Made by a program: the position numbers and the translations under genes
Notes under the pieces: generated by a model
The model's input: the letters and a program-made list of their open reading frames with translations, nothing else
Told to the model about the DNA's origin: nothing
The model's database searches: none
NCBI GenBank assembly: GCA_024278035.1
Contig: JAJRUA010000223.1
Location: forward strand, 1 to 5,058
Length of the DNA stretch: 5,058 nt
From: Planctomycetota bacterium
GTDB taxonomy: Bacteria > Planctomycetota > Planctomycetia > Pirellulales > Lacipirellulaceae
Direction: 5' to 3'
Shown here: positions 1 to 5,058 of the stretch, piece by piece
Numbering within the stretch: the stretch's first letter is position 1
Layout of the letters: each line of letters opens with the position of its first letter

Positions 1-1074
1 CACGGGGTTTACGAGCTAAGGGCTCCGGGCAAGACGGAAAGTGGCGATTTTCGATACACGGTCCAATTGCCACCGGAGTACGACCCGTATCGTCATTACC
101 CGACGTTGGTTGCACTTTGCGGAGCGTATAACTCGCCTGAGCAGGAGTTGAACTTTTGGGCGGGGGTCCAACAGAAAGAACAGAGGGAGGGGGAGGAGGC
201 CCAGGTTGTTCGATCGCGTCGAGGGCAAGCGATGCGGCACGGATACATCACGATTGCCGTAGATTGGCTCAAACCGCAGCAGAGGAGTTATGAGTATTCT
301 TTACGCGAACATGAAGCCGTGTTGACGGTTCTGCGAGATGCGTGTCGACGTTTTAGTGTGGATACCAATCGTGTGTTTCTTTCGGGGCATGGCGTAGGCG
401 GTGACGCGGCCTGGGATTTTGCTCAAGCACACCCTGACCTTTGGGCAGGAGTTATTCCTTTTGTTGCCAGCGCAAAAAAGTATGTTCCCCATTACTGGGA
501 GAACGCCGGTTTTGTGCCGCTTTACTTTGTGGCAGGCGAGCTTGATGGGCTCAAAATGGCGCGCAACGCTAAGGTTTTCGATCAGTACATGCGGAAACGG
601 TTTGATACGACGGTCGTCGAGTTTCTCGGTCGTGGCCAAGAACCATTTCATGACGAGATTTTGAATTTATTCGATTGGATGGGGCGGCATCATCGGGGCG
701 ACGTCCCCAGGGAGTTTGCTTGCAATACGATGAGGCCTTGGGATAATTTTTTCTGGTGGGTGGAAGGGCAGGGGTTTCCTGGAACCGTGCAGCCGGCTAA
801 TTGGCCCCAACGCGGTGCGCGGCCTACTTTGGTCGAAGGGAAGGTGCTCAAGGCAAATCGACTTGCTGCGAGAACCGCTTCCGAGCAAACCACGTTCTGG
901 TTGAGCCCCGATCTTGTGGACTTCGAGAAACCAATTCGGATTACGCTTAACGGCAGGAAGGTTACCCGAGCTAACGAGCCGCTGCGGCCGGATCTTACGG
1001 TTCTACTCGAAGACGTTCGCACCCGGGGCGACCGGCAACGGCCCTTCTGGGCGAAGCTGGAAGTTGGTCGCTAG
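1..1074 (+). CDS. alpha/beta-hydrolase-fold protein, catalytic Ser replaced by Gly (5' partial)
   Basis: The frame is open from base 1 to the TAG at 1072-1074, giving 357 residues. The real start lies left of the window; the TTG at 67 falls inside the conserved LPPEYDPYRHYP strand and is not a start. The fold is recognisable from that strand, from HGYITIAVDW (residues 80-89), and from the elbow context RVFLSGHGVGGDAAW (124-138) followed by AHPDLWAGVIP. An acid-loop candidate follows in GELDG (Asp182), and FHDEI (His217) lies in the usual His region. A C-terminal beta-rich part (about 255-357, ending RGDRQRPFWAKLEV) follows. From family knowledge this resembles esterase or S9-peptidase-like hydrolases of planctomycetes. 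The elbow reads G-H-G-V-G rather than G-x-S-x-G, so the usual nucleophile is absent and the protein may be a non-catalytic member. Substrate and cell location cannot be told because the N-terminus is missing. The gene converges on the 667-residue gene, with 21 nt between stop codons. Confidence 0.85.
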   Translation, partial: HGVYELRAPGKTESGDFRYTVQLPPEYDPYRHYPTLVALCGAYNSPEQELNFWAGVQQKEQREGEEAQVVRSRRGQAMRHGYITIAVDWLKPQQRSYEYSLREHEAVLTVLRDACRRFSVDTNRVFLSGHGVGGDAAWDFAQAHPDLWAGVIPFVASAKKYVPHYWENAGFVPLYFVAGELDGLKMARNAKVFDQYMRKRFDTTVVEFLGRGQEPFHDEILNLFDWMGRHHRGDVPREFACNTMRPWDNFFWWVEGQGFPGTVQPANWPQRGARPTLVEGKVLKANRLAARTASEQTTFWLSPDLVDFEKPIRITLNGRKVTRANEPLRPDLTVLLEDVRTRGDRQRPFWAKLEVGR

Positions 1075-1096
1075 CTTCTGACGTTGAACGCTTTTT
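1041..1096. terminator. stem-loops over the stop codon in the convergent gap (possible terminator)
   Basis: Two stems sit side by side at the end of the hydrolase gene. GCCC (1041-1044) pairs with GGGC (1049-1052) around a four-base loop. GAAGCTGG (1053-1060) pairs with CTAGCTTC (1071-1078), with one G-T pair and a ten-base loop; this stem contains the TAG stop. A run of five T follows at 1092-1096, about 13 nt after the stem, which is further away than in a classical intrinsic terminator. On the minus strand the stem follows the other gene's stop by about 17 nt but has no T run. It could serve the end of either transcript, but it is weak and partly constrained by coding sequence. Confidence 0.33.
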
Positions 1097-3099
1097 CACC
1101 TGATCCGACTTCGGCCTGCTGAGATGTTTTGGTGGTTCGCTTGGGGAGCCATCTTGCTGAGTGTCGCTCCAACAATAAACCAGCCATCTTCGTCGCTGCG
1201 TACGATTGTTCCGGCAGGGCCAAAGTAGCGGCGGACCATCTCGAATTCGGGAAGTTTGCGGCCATCGATTTTCTGTTCGCGAAGGATTCCTTCGTCTTCG
1301 TCGTCTGGAGCGGTTAGCATCCGATTGAGTACGCGACCGAGTAGGGTCTCGGACTCTGGCATTTTACCTTGACGCAGCAGCTCGTAGGTAGGGCGATAGA
1401 CTTCGTCGGTTCTTAAAAAGCTTCGGGCAGAAACTGGACCAGCGAGCAGCCGAGTTAGTGCGGCATCGACTTCGCGGTAGTCGCCGGCAGTGCCAAGTTC
1501 GTCTTCCTTGTCTGAATGGGCAAAGATTTTTCTTAGGTACGAAGCATGGGAAGCGATGAAAAGGTTCCCTTCGGTAACGCAGACGGCCGAGGTCGAGAGG
1601 TCGGCGCCAAAGGCTCCTCCGTCGTTGCCTGAAGAATTGGCTTCATCAATCGGGTCGAGTAAATCGAGGTCGGCGATAGCAATGTCAAGATCAGGGATGT
1701 CTTCGTCCGCTTCTTGGATTTCCCAAATGGTTTTGCCTTGGTATTCTGTTTTTGAAGCGTTGGGATCGCTTTTCATAAACTTTTCGACCGTTGCCGCGAT
1801 CGCTTTTTCTGATTCGTCGCCTGCAAGTTCGATCACAAACAGGAACCGCTCGCACTGGGGAGAAATTGGCACCTCGTAGTCGGTAACCAGCATAACCCTT
1901 TGGCCCAAGTGGGCGATGAAATCTTGCTTCACTTTGACTTGGGGACCATAGGGGTCGCGTTCCAAGCCTTCTAAAACCCCGTCGAATGCCTCCTCGTAGC
2001 CGGCGACTGCGTCGAAAAGGGTGTCGAAGTGTTCAAAGGCGTTTGCCAAGTCGAAGTTGAAAGTACGGAAGCTAGCCAGCTTGCGAGGCACCCACTTTTG
2101 AGTGATTAGTTTGTCGTCGTTCGGGAACTTCATCATCCGCATGGCAAGCTTGTATTTGTCTCTTGCGCCAGGGACGGGAGGGGCGTAAATTGCTGTGCGG
2201 TGAAGGAATTCATACGAGCCTCCGACCGCCAAATTGATAAAACCGCCAATGCCCTTGATTGCTCCAAAGCCTTGGGAGCTAAGGATTTTCAGGTAGTCTT
2301 TGCCGATCCGTTTCTTACCAGACGTTGCCATCGAGCGGATTGCTCGGGTGTATCCAAAGGGATCAAGATACCAGCGTACTTCGGGTTCGAGTCCTGAGGA
2401 GCCGGCTACGCATCGGCCCATTGTCTTTTGATAAGCTTCTAAGTCGACCAATCGACCACCGGCTTGGCCATCAAATCGTTGTAACATTTCGGCAGCTTCT
2501 AGAGCGCTGTCTGTAGCACAGAGGAGGTTGTCTTTGACAAAATAAACCGCGGTGGTATCAGCGACTCCTTCTTTGCCAGACGGAATTGTGTAGGTTGTCA
2601 TTTCCGTGCCGGCGACCTCGGCATTCGATCGAACCGCACCACGCTTGCTCAGATCTTTGCGTACTTTTACCAGCAGATCATCAAGTTGCTGTTCGTGGCC
2701 GGTCACGTCGACAGTCAGAACAACTGCTGCGCGATCGTTCTCTCGTTCGACTAGGCCCAGTCCAATTTCACCGCCAGCGATATCTTGTAGGTCGGCCAGT
2801 TCGACGCCCAGTTTATCGCGGACGCCAGAGACTTTGCGCTCAAGCTGTTTCTTAATGTCATTCATAAAGGGCTGCATCGCTTCGTCTTGAACGAGCTGGC
2901 CCATTTGAGTTTGCTGCCAGTGTTGGCGCAATGATCTAATGTCGGCGATCGAGGCGAAGCCTCTCGCGCCAGACGACATCAGCGTGTCGCTCGGAACCAC
3001 AGCGCAAGCAGAGGTTCCGCATGAGAGAACGAGAGCGACTGCCGAAAGCAAGGTCGCAGGAAATGCAAATGAGCAAGTTATTCGTCTGACCAAGATCAC
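1096..3099 (-). CDS. exported protein of unknown function with two related halves
   Basis: A 667-residue protein ending in TGA at 1098-1096. I do not recognise a named family with certainty; the layout recalls planctomycete exported proteins of the DUF3352 kind. The GTG start at 3099-3097 is chosen because AGGCAGGA lies 5 nt upstream and the signal peptide begins at once; the first in-frame ATG is residue 41, after the signal. The signal has Arg5-Arg6, a hydrophobic core (11-25), then either cleavage after Ala-Cys-Ala33 or a loose lipobox VLSC at Cys27. Two matching modules follow. Residues 98-205 hold IAGGEIGLGLV, AAVVLTVDV, a YTI strand and a TAVYFVKDNLLCATD strand. Residues 386-526 hold IAHLGQRVMLV, FLFVIEL, an IWEI strand and SAVCVTEGNLFIAS. 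The second module carries an acidic insert (about 462-500). The conserved WYLDPFGYTRAI (243-254) and the C-terminal SDEDGWFIVGA (635-645) are further landmarks. No catalytic or metal motif is evident. A structural or envelope role is possible but is only inference. Confidence 0.85.
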   Translation of the reverse strand: MILVRRITCSFAFPATLLSAVALVLSCGTSACAVVPSDTLMSSGARGFASIADIRSLRQHWQQTQMGQLVQDEAMQPFMNDIKKQLERKVSGVRDKLGVELADLQDIAGGEIGLGLVERENDRAAVVLTVDVTGHEQQLDDLLVKVRKDLSKRGAVRSNAEVAGTEMTTYTIPSGKEGVADTTAVYFVKDNLLCATDSALEAAEMLQRFDGQAGGRLVDLEAYQKTMGRCVAGSSGLEPEVRWYLDPFGYTRAIRSMATSGKKRIGKDYLKILSSQGFGAIKGIGGFINLAVGGSYEFLHRTAIYAPPVPGARDKYKLAMRMMKFPNDDKLITQKWVPRKLASFRTFNFDLANAFEHFDTLFDAVAGYEEAFDGVLEGLERDPYGPQVKVKQDFIAHLGQRVMLVTDYEVPISPQCERFLFVIELAGDESEKAIAATVEKFMKSDPNASKTEYQGKTIWEIQEADEDIPDLDIAIADLDLLDPIDEANSSGNDGGAFGADLSTSAVCVTEGNLFIASHASYLRKIFAHSDKEDELGTAGDYREVDAALTRLLAGPVSARSFLRTDEVYRPTYELLRQGKMPESETLLGRVLNRMLTAPDDEDEGILREQKIDGRKLPEFEMVRRYFGPAGTIVRSDEDGWFIVGATLSKMAPQANHQNISAGRSRIR
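3001..3099 (-). other. signal peptide region of the 667-residue protein
   Basis: Residues 1-33 show a positively charged n-region (Arg5, Arg6), a hydrophobic core rich in Phe, Ala, Leu and Val, and an A-C-A site at residues 31-33 suited to signal peptidase I. Cys27 after V-L-S could instead be a lipoprotein site, but Leu at -2 is not ideal. Either way the protein is predicted to be exported. Confidence 0.7.
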
Positions 3100-3104
3100 G
3101 TTAA

Positions 3105-3112
3105 TCCTGCCT
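3105..3112 (-). promoter_or_regulatory. Shine-Dalgarno sequence that decides the GTG start
   Basis: Read on the minus strand, AGGCAGGA lies with its last base 5 nt before the GTG at 3099. It is the only good ribosome-binding site near the start of the frame and supports GTG over the TTG at codon 3 or the ATG at codon 41. I could not find a convincing -35/-10 pair upstream; CATATA at 3130-3135 (minus strand) has no good partner. Confidence 0.6.
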
Positions 3113-3389
3113 AGTGGGGGCCTGCTGGCCTATATGAGAGCGATGGGAAAGCGTGGGGGAATGTAGTGATTTATCGGCTCGGTGGCAACGCAAATCTTGC
3201 CGAGCTAGCGTCACTGGGTAGAGCTTACCTAAGAGTGGCAATGCGTCCCAGCGGTAGAATCGGTGTTCTGGTAAAATAGGTAGCTTGCGAGTCTGCTGAA
3301 ACGCGATTTTTTTAGGGTTTGGCCTGATTGCGTGGAGGGCTGCGATGTTATGGATTGCGAGTTGCGGGTTGTTGCGACCCCCCTCTATT
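3113..3389. other. upstream region of the 667-residue gene, no gene seen
   Basis: No credible coding sequence. It should hold the promoter and leader of the minus-strand gene, but no clear promoter could be picked. Two modest stem-loops are visible: CTCG-gtg-GCAA (3178-3188) with TTGC-CGAG (3197-3204), giving an 8-bp stem with a 3-nt bulge, and CACT/AGTG enclosing GGTA/TACC (3212-3237). CTGGG (3214-3218) can alternatively pair with CCCAG (3247-3251). The 8-base word TTGCGAGT occurs at 3285-3292 and 3355-3362. A frame open on the minus strand from 3493 to 3101 abuts the GTG start but has no ribosome-binding site and no protein-like character. Confidence 0.5.
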
Positions 3390-3550
3390 GGGGTTTTGTC
3401 CCATTGGTAGGGGGCCCATGTTTTGGGACTTAATTCGGTGGTTTTGTCCCTTGGGATCTTTGATTGGATCGAGAATCGTAGGGTTTGCTGCATGGCGCGT
3501 GGGACAAAATGGGGTGGATTTAGGACTTTTGGAGTTCCTTATTGGGACAA
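3390..3550. repeat. cluster of TTTTGTCCC words in both orientations
   Basis: The 9-base word TTTTGTCCC occurs on the plus strand at 3394-3402 and 3442-3450, and as its complement GGGACAAAA at 3501-3509. A shorter version, TGGGACAA, lies at 3543-3550. The two plus-strand copies sit in a longer similar context: GGGGTTTTGTCCC then ATTGG at 3390-3407, against GTGGTTTTGTCCC then TTGG at 3438-3454. The third copy can pair with either of the first two to form a stem. The stretch is rich in G and T on the plus strand and contains no believable gene. It could be a REP-like intergenic repeat or a set of protein-binding sites; the sequence alone does not decide. Confidence 0.6.
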
Positions 3551-3575
3551 TATTATTGGCGATGCTTCAAGGAGA

Positions 3576-3658
3576 TTTTTAACGCAGAGTTCGGAGAGGA
3601 CCGCAGAGGTGGTGTTGGGAAGTTTTCTCTGCGGCCCTCCGCGGGCTCTGCGTAAAAA
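3576..3658. repeat. large imperfect hairpin of the GCAGAG repeat type
   Basis: The left arm runs 3582-3608: ACGCAGAG, an 11-base middle, then CCGCAGAG. The right arm runs 3627-3653: CTCTGCGG, an 11-base middle, then CTCTGCGT. The two arms are complementary at 22 of 27 positions around an 18-base loop (3609-3626). TTTTT (3576-3580) and AAAAA (3654-3658) flank the arms and can extend the stem past one bulged A. The T/A flanks mean it could also end transcription in either direction. From memory, intergenic elements with CGCAGAG words recur in many environmental bacterial genomes and produce spurious protein predictions; I cannot confirm membership here. Confidence 0.7.
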
Positions 3659-3795
3659 CTTTTTGTCGTTGGTCTTTTCGGAAATTGCTGTCCTGGGGAT
3701 TATCGCATTTTTGGGATGGCGATGCGAAGGTTATTTTTGGCCGGTTCGAGAGCGACGTGTGCAGAAGAGGCTGAGATTGGGGCCTGTAAAGACTT

Positions 3796-3913
3796 TTGTG
3801 TCAGCTAGCAAAAAAACGAACAAATCAGGCAACGGGTCGCGAGTCGTGAGTTGCGAGTTGCTAGAAAATCAGTCACTCTCGACTCACAATTCCTCTCCTG
3901 TTAGCTGACACAA
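3796..3913. repeat. 118-bp segment bounded by perfect 12-bp inverted repeats
   Basis: TTGTGTCAGCTA at 3796-3807 is matched exactly in inverted orientation by TAGCTGACACAA at 3902-3913. The match extends inward by three more pairs (3808-3810 with 3899-3901) if one G-T pair is allowed. Nested inside is a second inverted repeat: GTGAGTTGCGAG (3846-3857) with CTCTCGACTCAC (3876-3887), complementary at 10 of 12 positions with an 18-base loop. Seven A at 3810-3816 lie just inside the left arm. There is no open frame inside and no clear target-site duplication outside. It could be a small non-autonomous mobile element, a REP-like unit, or a structured 3' region of the peptidase transcript. Confidence 0.6.
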
Positions 3914-3922
3914 TATTCCTGA

Positions 3923-3955
3923 CAGCCCCGAGATTGCAAGGACGTTCGGGTGCTG
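3923..3955 (-). terminator. stem-loop just downstream of the peptidase gene
   Basis: CAGC-CCCGA (3923-3931) pairs with TCGGG-t-GCTG (3946-3955), giving a 9-bp stem with one bulged base and a 14-base loop. On the minus strand it begins 14 nt after the TGA stop of the peptidase gene, where a transcription end would be expected. No T run follows at once, so it is either a weak intrinsic terminator or a stabilising 3' hairpin. Confidence 0.4.
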
Positions 3956-3969
3956 CGGTCTGATCTTAT

Positions 3970-5058
3970 TCAGCCGTGGTACCCAGCCGCTTGCCGATGC
4001 CTTGGTCCAGCTTGCGTGGCAAAAATTAGCCCTATCATCAAGAGCAGCCCGGTGGCTGGCTCGGGCACCGCAGTCGCGGCAGCCAAAGCACTCGAACTGC
4101 CAAAATCGTTTTCCCAATCCGCCAGATCGCCGATATTGGTGTCGCGTTGCCATGCCAGGAAGTCGGCCCCATCGGCATCGGTGTCGGCGTCGAAATCGCC
4201 ATTGAGCTGCGTAATCGCATCGGTCTCGCCCCACCAAGCGATGCCGAATCCTTGAGGAGCAAAGTTAATGGGAACGCCATTGTTTACCACTTCAATCACG
4301 ATATCGTACTGCTCGGTCGAGGGGATTTGAAAAAACAGGTGCTCCAGATTATAGCCCCCATCGAAAGTCACGTTGCCATAAGAACCCGCAACAATGGGAT
4401 CTTGTTGGAGATCATCTCCTCTTCGGACTAGGAGAATATCCATGTCGATCATCACGTCTTCCAGGTCGTCGTAGGTTTCAAATGTGTCGTCGATGTCATA
4501 GGCGCCCGTGATTCCCGTGTCATTGTCAAACGCGACGAGCCTATCCCAAGCAAGCGTCACCGACAAATAGCTATCTTCCAGGAGCGGTTGGTCGAGGGCA
4601 TAACGATTTTCGCCTGCTACGCCGGTTGACAAACCATAGTCCCAGCCGATGATCGGGACATCGGCTCCATTGGCGTCGAACTCGCCGGCGCTGAACTGTG
4701 TCAGAGCACGCTCGGCGTTGAGTTGACCTGCGCCAAACTCTGGGTGGAGAGGAATCGCTGCGTCGGTTGCCGCCGGATTCGAGGCGTCGAACCAATCGTT
4801 ACCGTTCGAGTCAAGCACGGTGCGAGTCGAACCCAAAATTCCCGCTTTCTTGTCTGCCGAGTTCATTAGCACGGCTTTCATCACTTCGTGACGCCGGGCG
4901 GTGGGACCGGAGGCTACGGTGCCTCCCCAGTTTGGCGCACCTGCTGTGATGCGAGCATCGCCGTACTCTTGGAGCAATGCGACTGTGCCGGTGACGTGCG
5001 GGGCGGCGATGCTTGTGCCGAAACTGAAACCTATGCTATCGCCTTGAGTTGCAAAGAA
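3970..5058 (-). CDS. S8 (subtilisin-like) peptidase with dockerin-like loop and PEP-CTERM tail (5' partial)
   Basis: The frame is open to the window edge at 5058 and ends in TGA at 3972-3970, giving the last 362 residues. FGTSIAAPHVTG (13-24) is the conserved S8 serine motif; the catalytic Ser16 is at 5013-5011. The Asp and His of the triad lie beyond the window. VMKAVLMNSADK (59-70) and FGAGQLNAERAL (108-119) are the usual end of the subtilase domain. A beta-rich, acidic domain (about 134-276) follows. Next is an Asp-rich loop (288-299) with Asp at loop positions 1, 3, 5, 9 and 12, as in dockerins, then DLADWENDFG (311-320). The tail has PEP at 332-334, a short hydrophobic segment and the basic RHR. 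In known PEP-CTERM systems this tail directs export, processing and surface sorting, so this is inferred to be an exported surface or exopolymer-associated protease. The substrate is unknown. The TTG at 4977 lies inside the catalytic domain and is not a start. Confidence 0.93.
   Translation of the reverse strand, partial: FFATQGDSIGFSFGTSIAAPHVTGTVALLQEYGDARITAGAPNWGGTVASGPTARRHEVMKAVLMNSADKKAGILGSTRTVLDSNGNDWFDASNPAATDAAIPLHPEFGAGQLNAERALTQFSAGEFDANGADVPIIGWDYGLSTGVAGENRYALDQPLLEDSYLSVTLAWDRLVAFDNDTGITGAYDIDDTFETYDDLEDVMIDMDILLVRRGDDLQQDPIVAGSYGNVTFDGGYNLEHLFFQIPSTEQYDIVIEVVNNGVPINFAPQGFGIAWWGETDAITQLNGDFDADTDADGADFLAWQRDTNIGDLADWENDFGSSSALAAATAVPEPATGLLLMIGLIFATQAGPRHRQAAGYHG
3973..4068 (-). 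other. PEP-CTERM sorting tail of the peptidase
   Basis: The last 32 residues begin VPEPATG, continue with a hydrophobic run of about 14 residues rich in Leu and Ile, and end in a basic, polar tail with R-H-R. This order is the PEP-CTERM signature, recognised by an exosortase in other bacteria. The tail after the hydrophobic run (about 15 residues) is longer than the short Arg cluster usually seen. No exosortase gene is in the window. Confidence 0.8.
4162..4197 (-). other. dockerin-like calcium-binding loop in the peptidase
   Basis: Twelve codons encode Asp at loop positions 1, 3, 5, 9 and 12 (with an extra Asp at 7), followed directly by FLAWQR. This is the calcium-ligand spacing of a dockerin or EF-hand-like loop. 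Only one full loop is present; the later DLADWENDFG is a degenerate partner. In planctomycete PEP-CTERM proteins this block commonly stands just before the sorting tail. Confidence 0.7.

Larger units (their letters stand above)
3355..3861 (+). repeat. 11-bp direct repeat TTGCGAGTTGC (3355-3365 and 3851-3861)
   Basis: The identical word TTGCGAGTTGC lies at 3355-3365 and again at 3851-3861, near the two ends of the gene-free region. Both copies sit in a similar setting of short GAGT/GGGT-TGC units (GAGTTGCGGGTTG at the left, GAGTCGTGAGTTGCGAGTTG at the right). A shorter form, TTGCGAGT, is at 3285-3292. This looks like two members of one degenerate intergenic repeat family. The span covers unrelated sequence between the copies. 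Confidence 0.5.

Noticed and set aside
301..651. Minus-strand frame antisense to the hydrolase gene
   Set aside because: The plus-strand frame has clear domain motifs across the same bases; the antisense product has none and is a shadow.
1490..1879. Ser-rich plus-strand frame antisense to the 667-residue gene
   Set aside because: It mirrors the acidic stretch of the real gene; Ser-rich antisense frames are expected opposite Asp/Glu-rich coding sequence.
3121..3180. Possible minus-strand -10 box (CATATA or TATAGG) for the 667-residue gene
   Set aside because: No matching -35 hexamer at 16-18 nt; the upstream bases are a C run.
3101..3493. 130-codon minus-strand open frame that stops 1 nt before the GTG start of the 667-residue gene
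   Set aside because: The position suggests coupling, but there is no Shine-Dalgarno before its ATG. The sequence is low in hydrophobic patterning and includes translated repeat words such as DKTT and WDKTP.
3328..3582. 84-codon plus-strand open frame
   Set aside because: It consists mostly of the TTTTGTCCC repeat cluster read in one frame, with a Trp-, Cys- and Gly-rich composition unlike a real small protein.
3390..3861. CRISPR array suggested by the repeated short words
   Set aside because: The repeats are 9-11 bp, irregularly spaced and in mixed orientation, and there are no cas genes.
3423..3908. 161-codon plus-strand open frame in the gap
   Set aside because: It runs straight through the GCAGAG hairpin and ends inside the inverted-repeat element. 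Its LTQSSERTAEV and RALRKNF segments are just translations of the repeat, and it has no ribosome-binding site.
3796..3913. Complete insertion sequence
   Set aside because: There is no transposase frame within or near the inverted repeats and no clear target-site duplication; only a non-coding element is supportable.

Overview
The window reads as chromosomal DNA from a planctomycete, most likely of the Pirellulales type. The strongest sign is the minus-strand gene at the right end. It combines a subtilisin-family catalytic motif, a dockerin-like calcium loop ending in the words DFLAWQR and DLADWENDFG, and a PEP-CTERM tail (VPEPATG, a short hydrophobic stretch, then basic residues). That C-terminal layout is characteristic of exported planctomycete proteins. 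The other two genes also look like planctomycete-style proteins, and GC content is moderate throughout. I found no tRNA, rRNA, CRISPR array, transposase, phage gene or toxin-antitoxin pair.

Layout: (1) positions 1-1074, plus strand: C-terminal part of an alpha/beta-hydrolase-fold protein whose nucleophile-elbow serine is replaced by glycine. (2) 1075-1095: a 21-nt convergent gap, with a stem-loop over the first gene's stop codon. (3) 1096-3099, minus strand: a complete 667-residue exported protein of unknown function, built from two related halves and starting at GTG behind a good Shine-Dalgarno sequence. (4) 3100-3969: 870 bases with no credible gene. They hold several separate repeat or hairpin structures: a TTTTGTCCC repeat cluster, a large GCAGAG-type hairpin, and a 118-bp segment bounded by perfect 12-bp inverted repeats. 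(5) 3970-5058, minus strand: the C-terminal part of the exported S8 peptidase, cut by the window edge just upstream of its catalytic serine.

The two minus-strand proteins are both predicted to leave the cytoplasm. The repeat-filled gap between them argues against a tight operon, and nothing ties the three genes into one pathway. I see no convincing new multi-gene system. The points most worth a second look are the apparently inactivated hydrolase, the structured repeats in the gap, and the internal duplication of the 667-residue protein.
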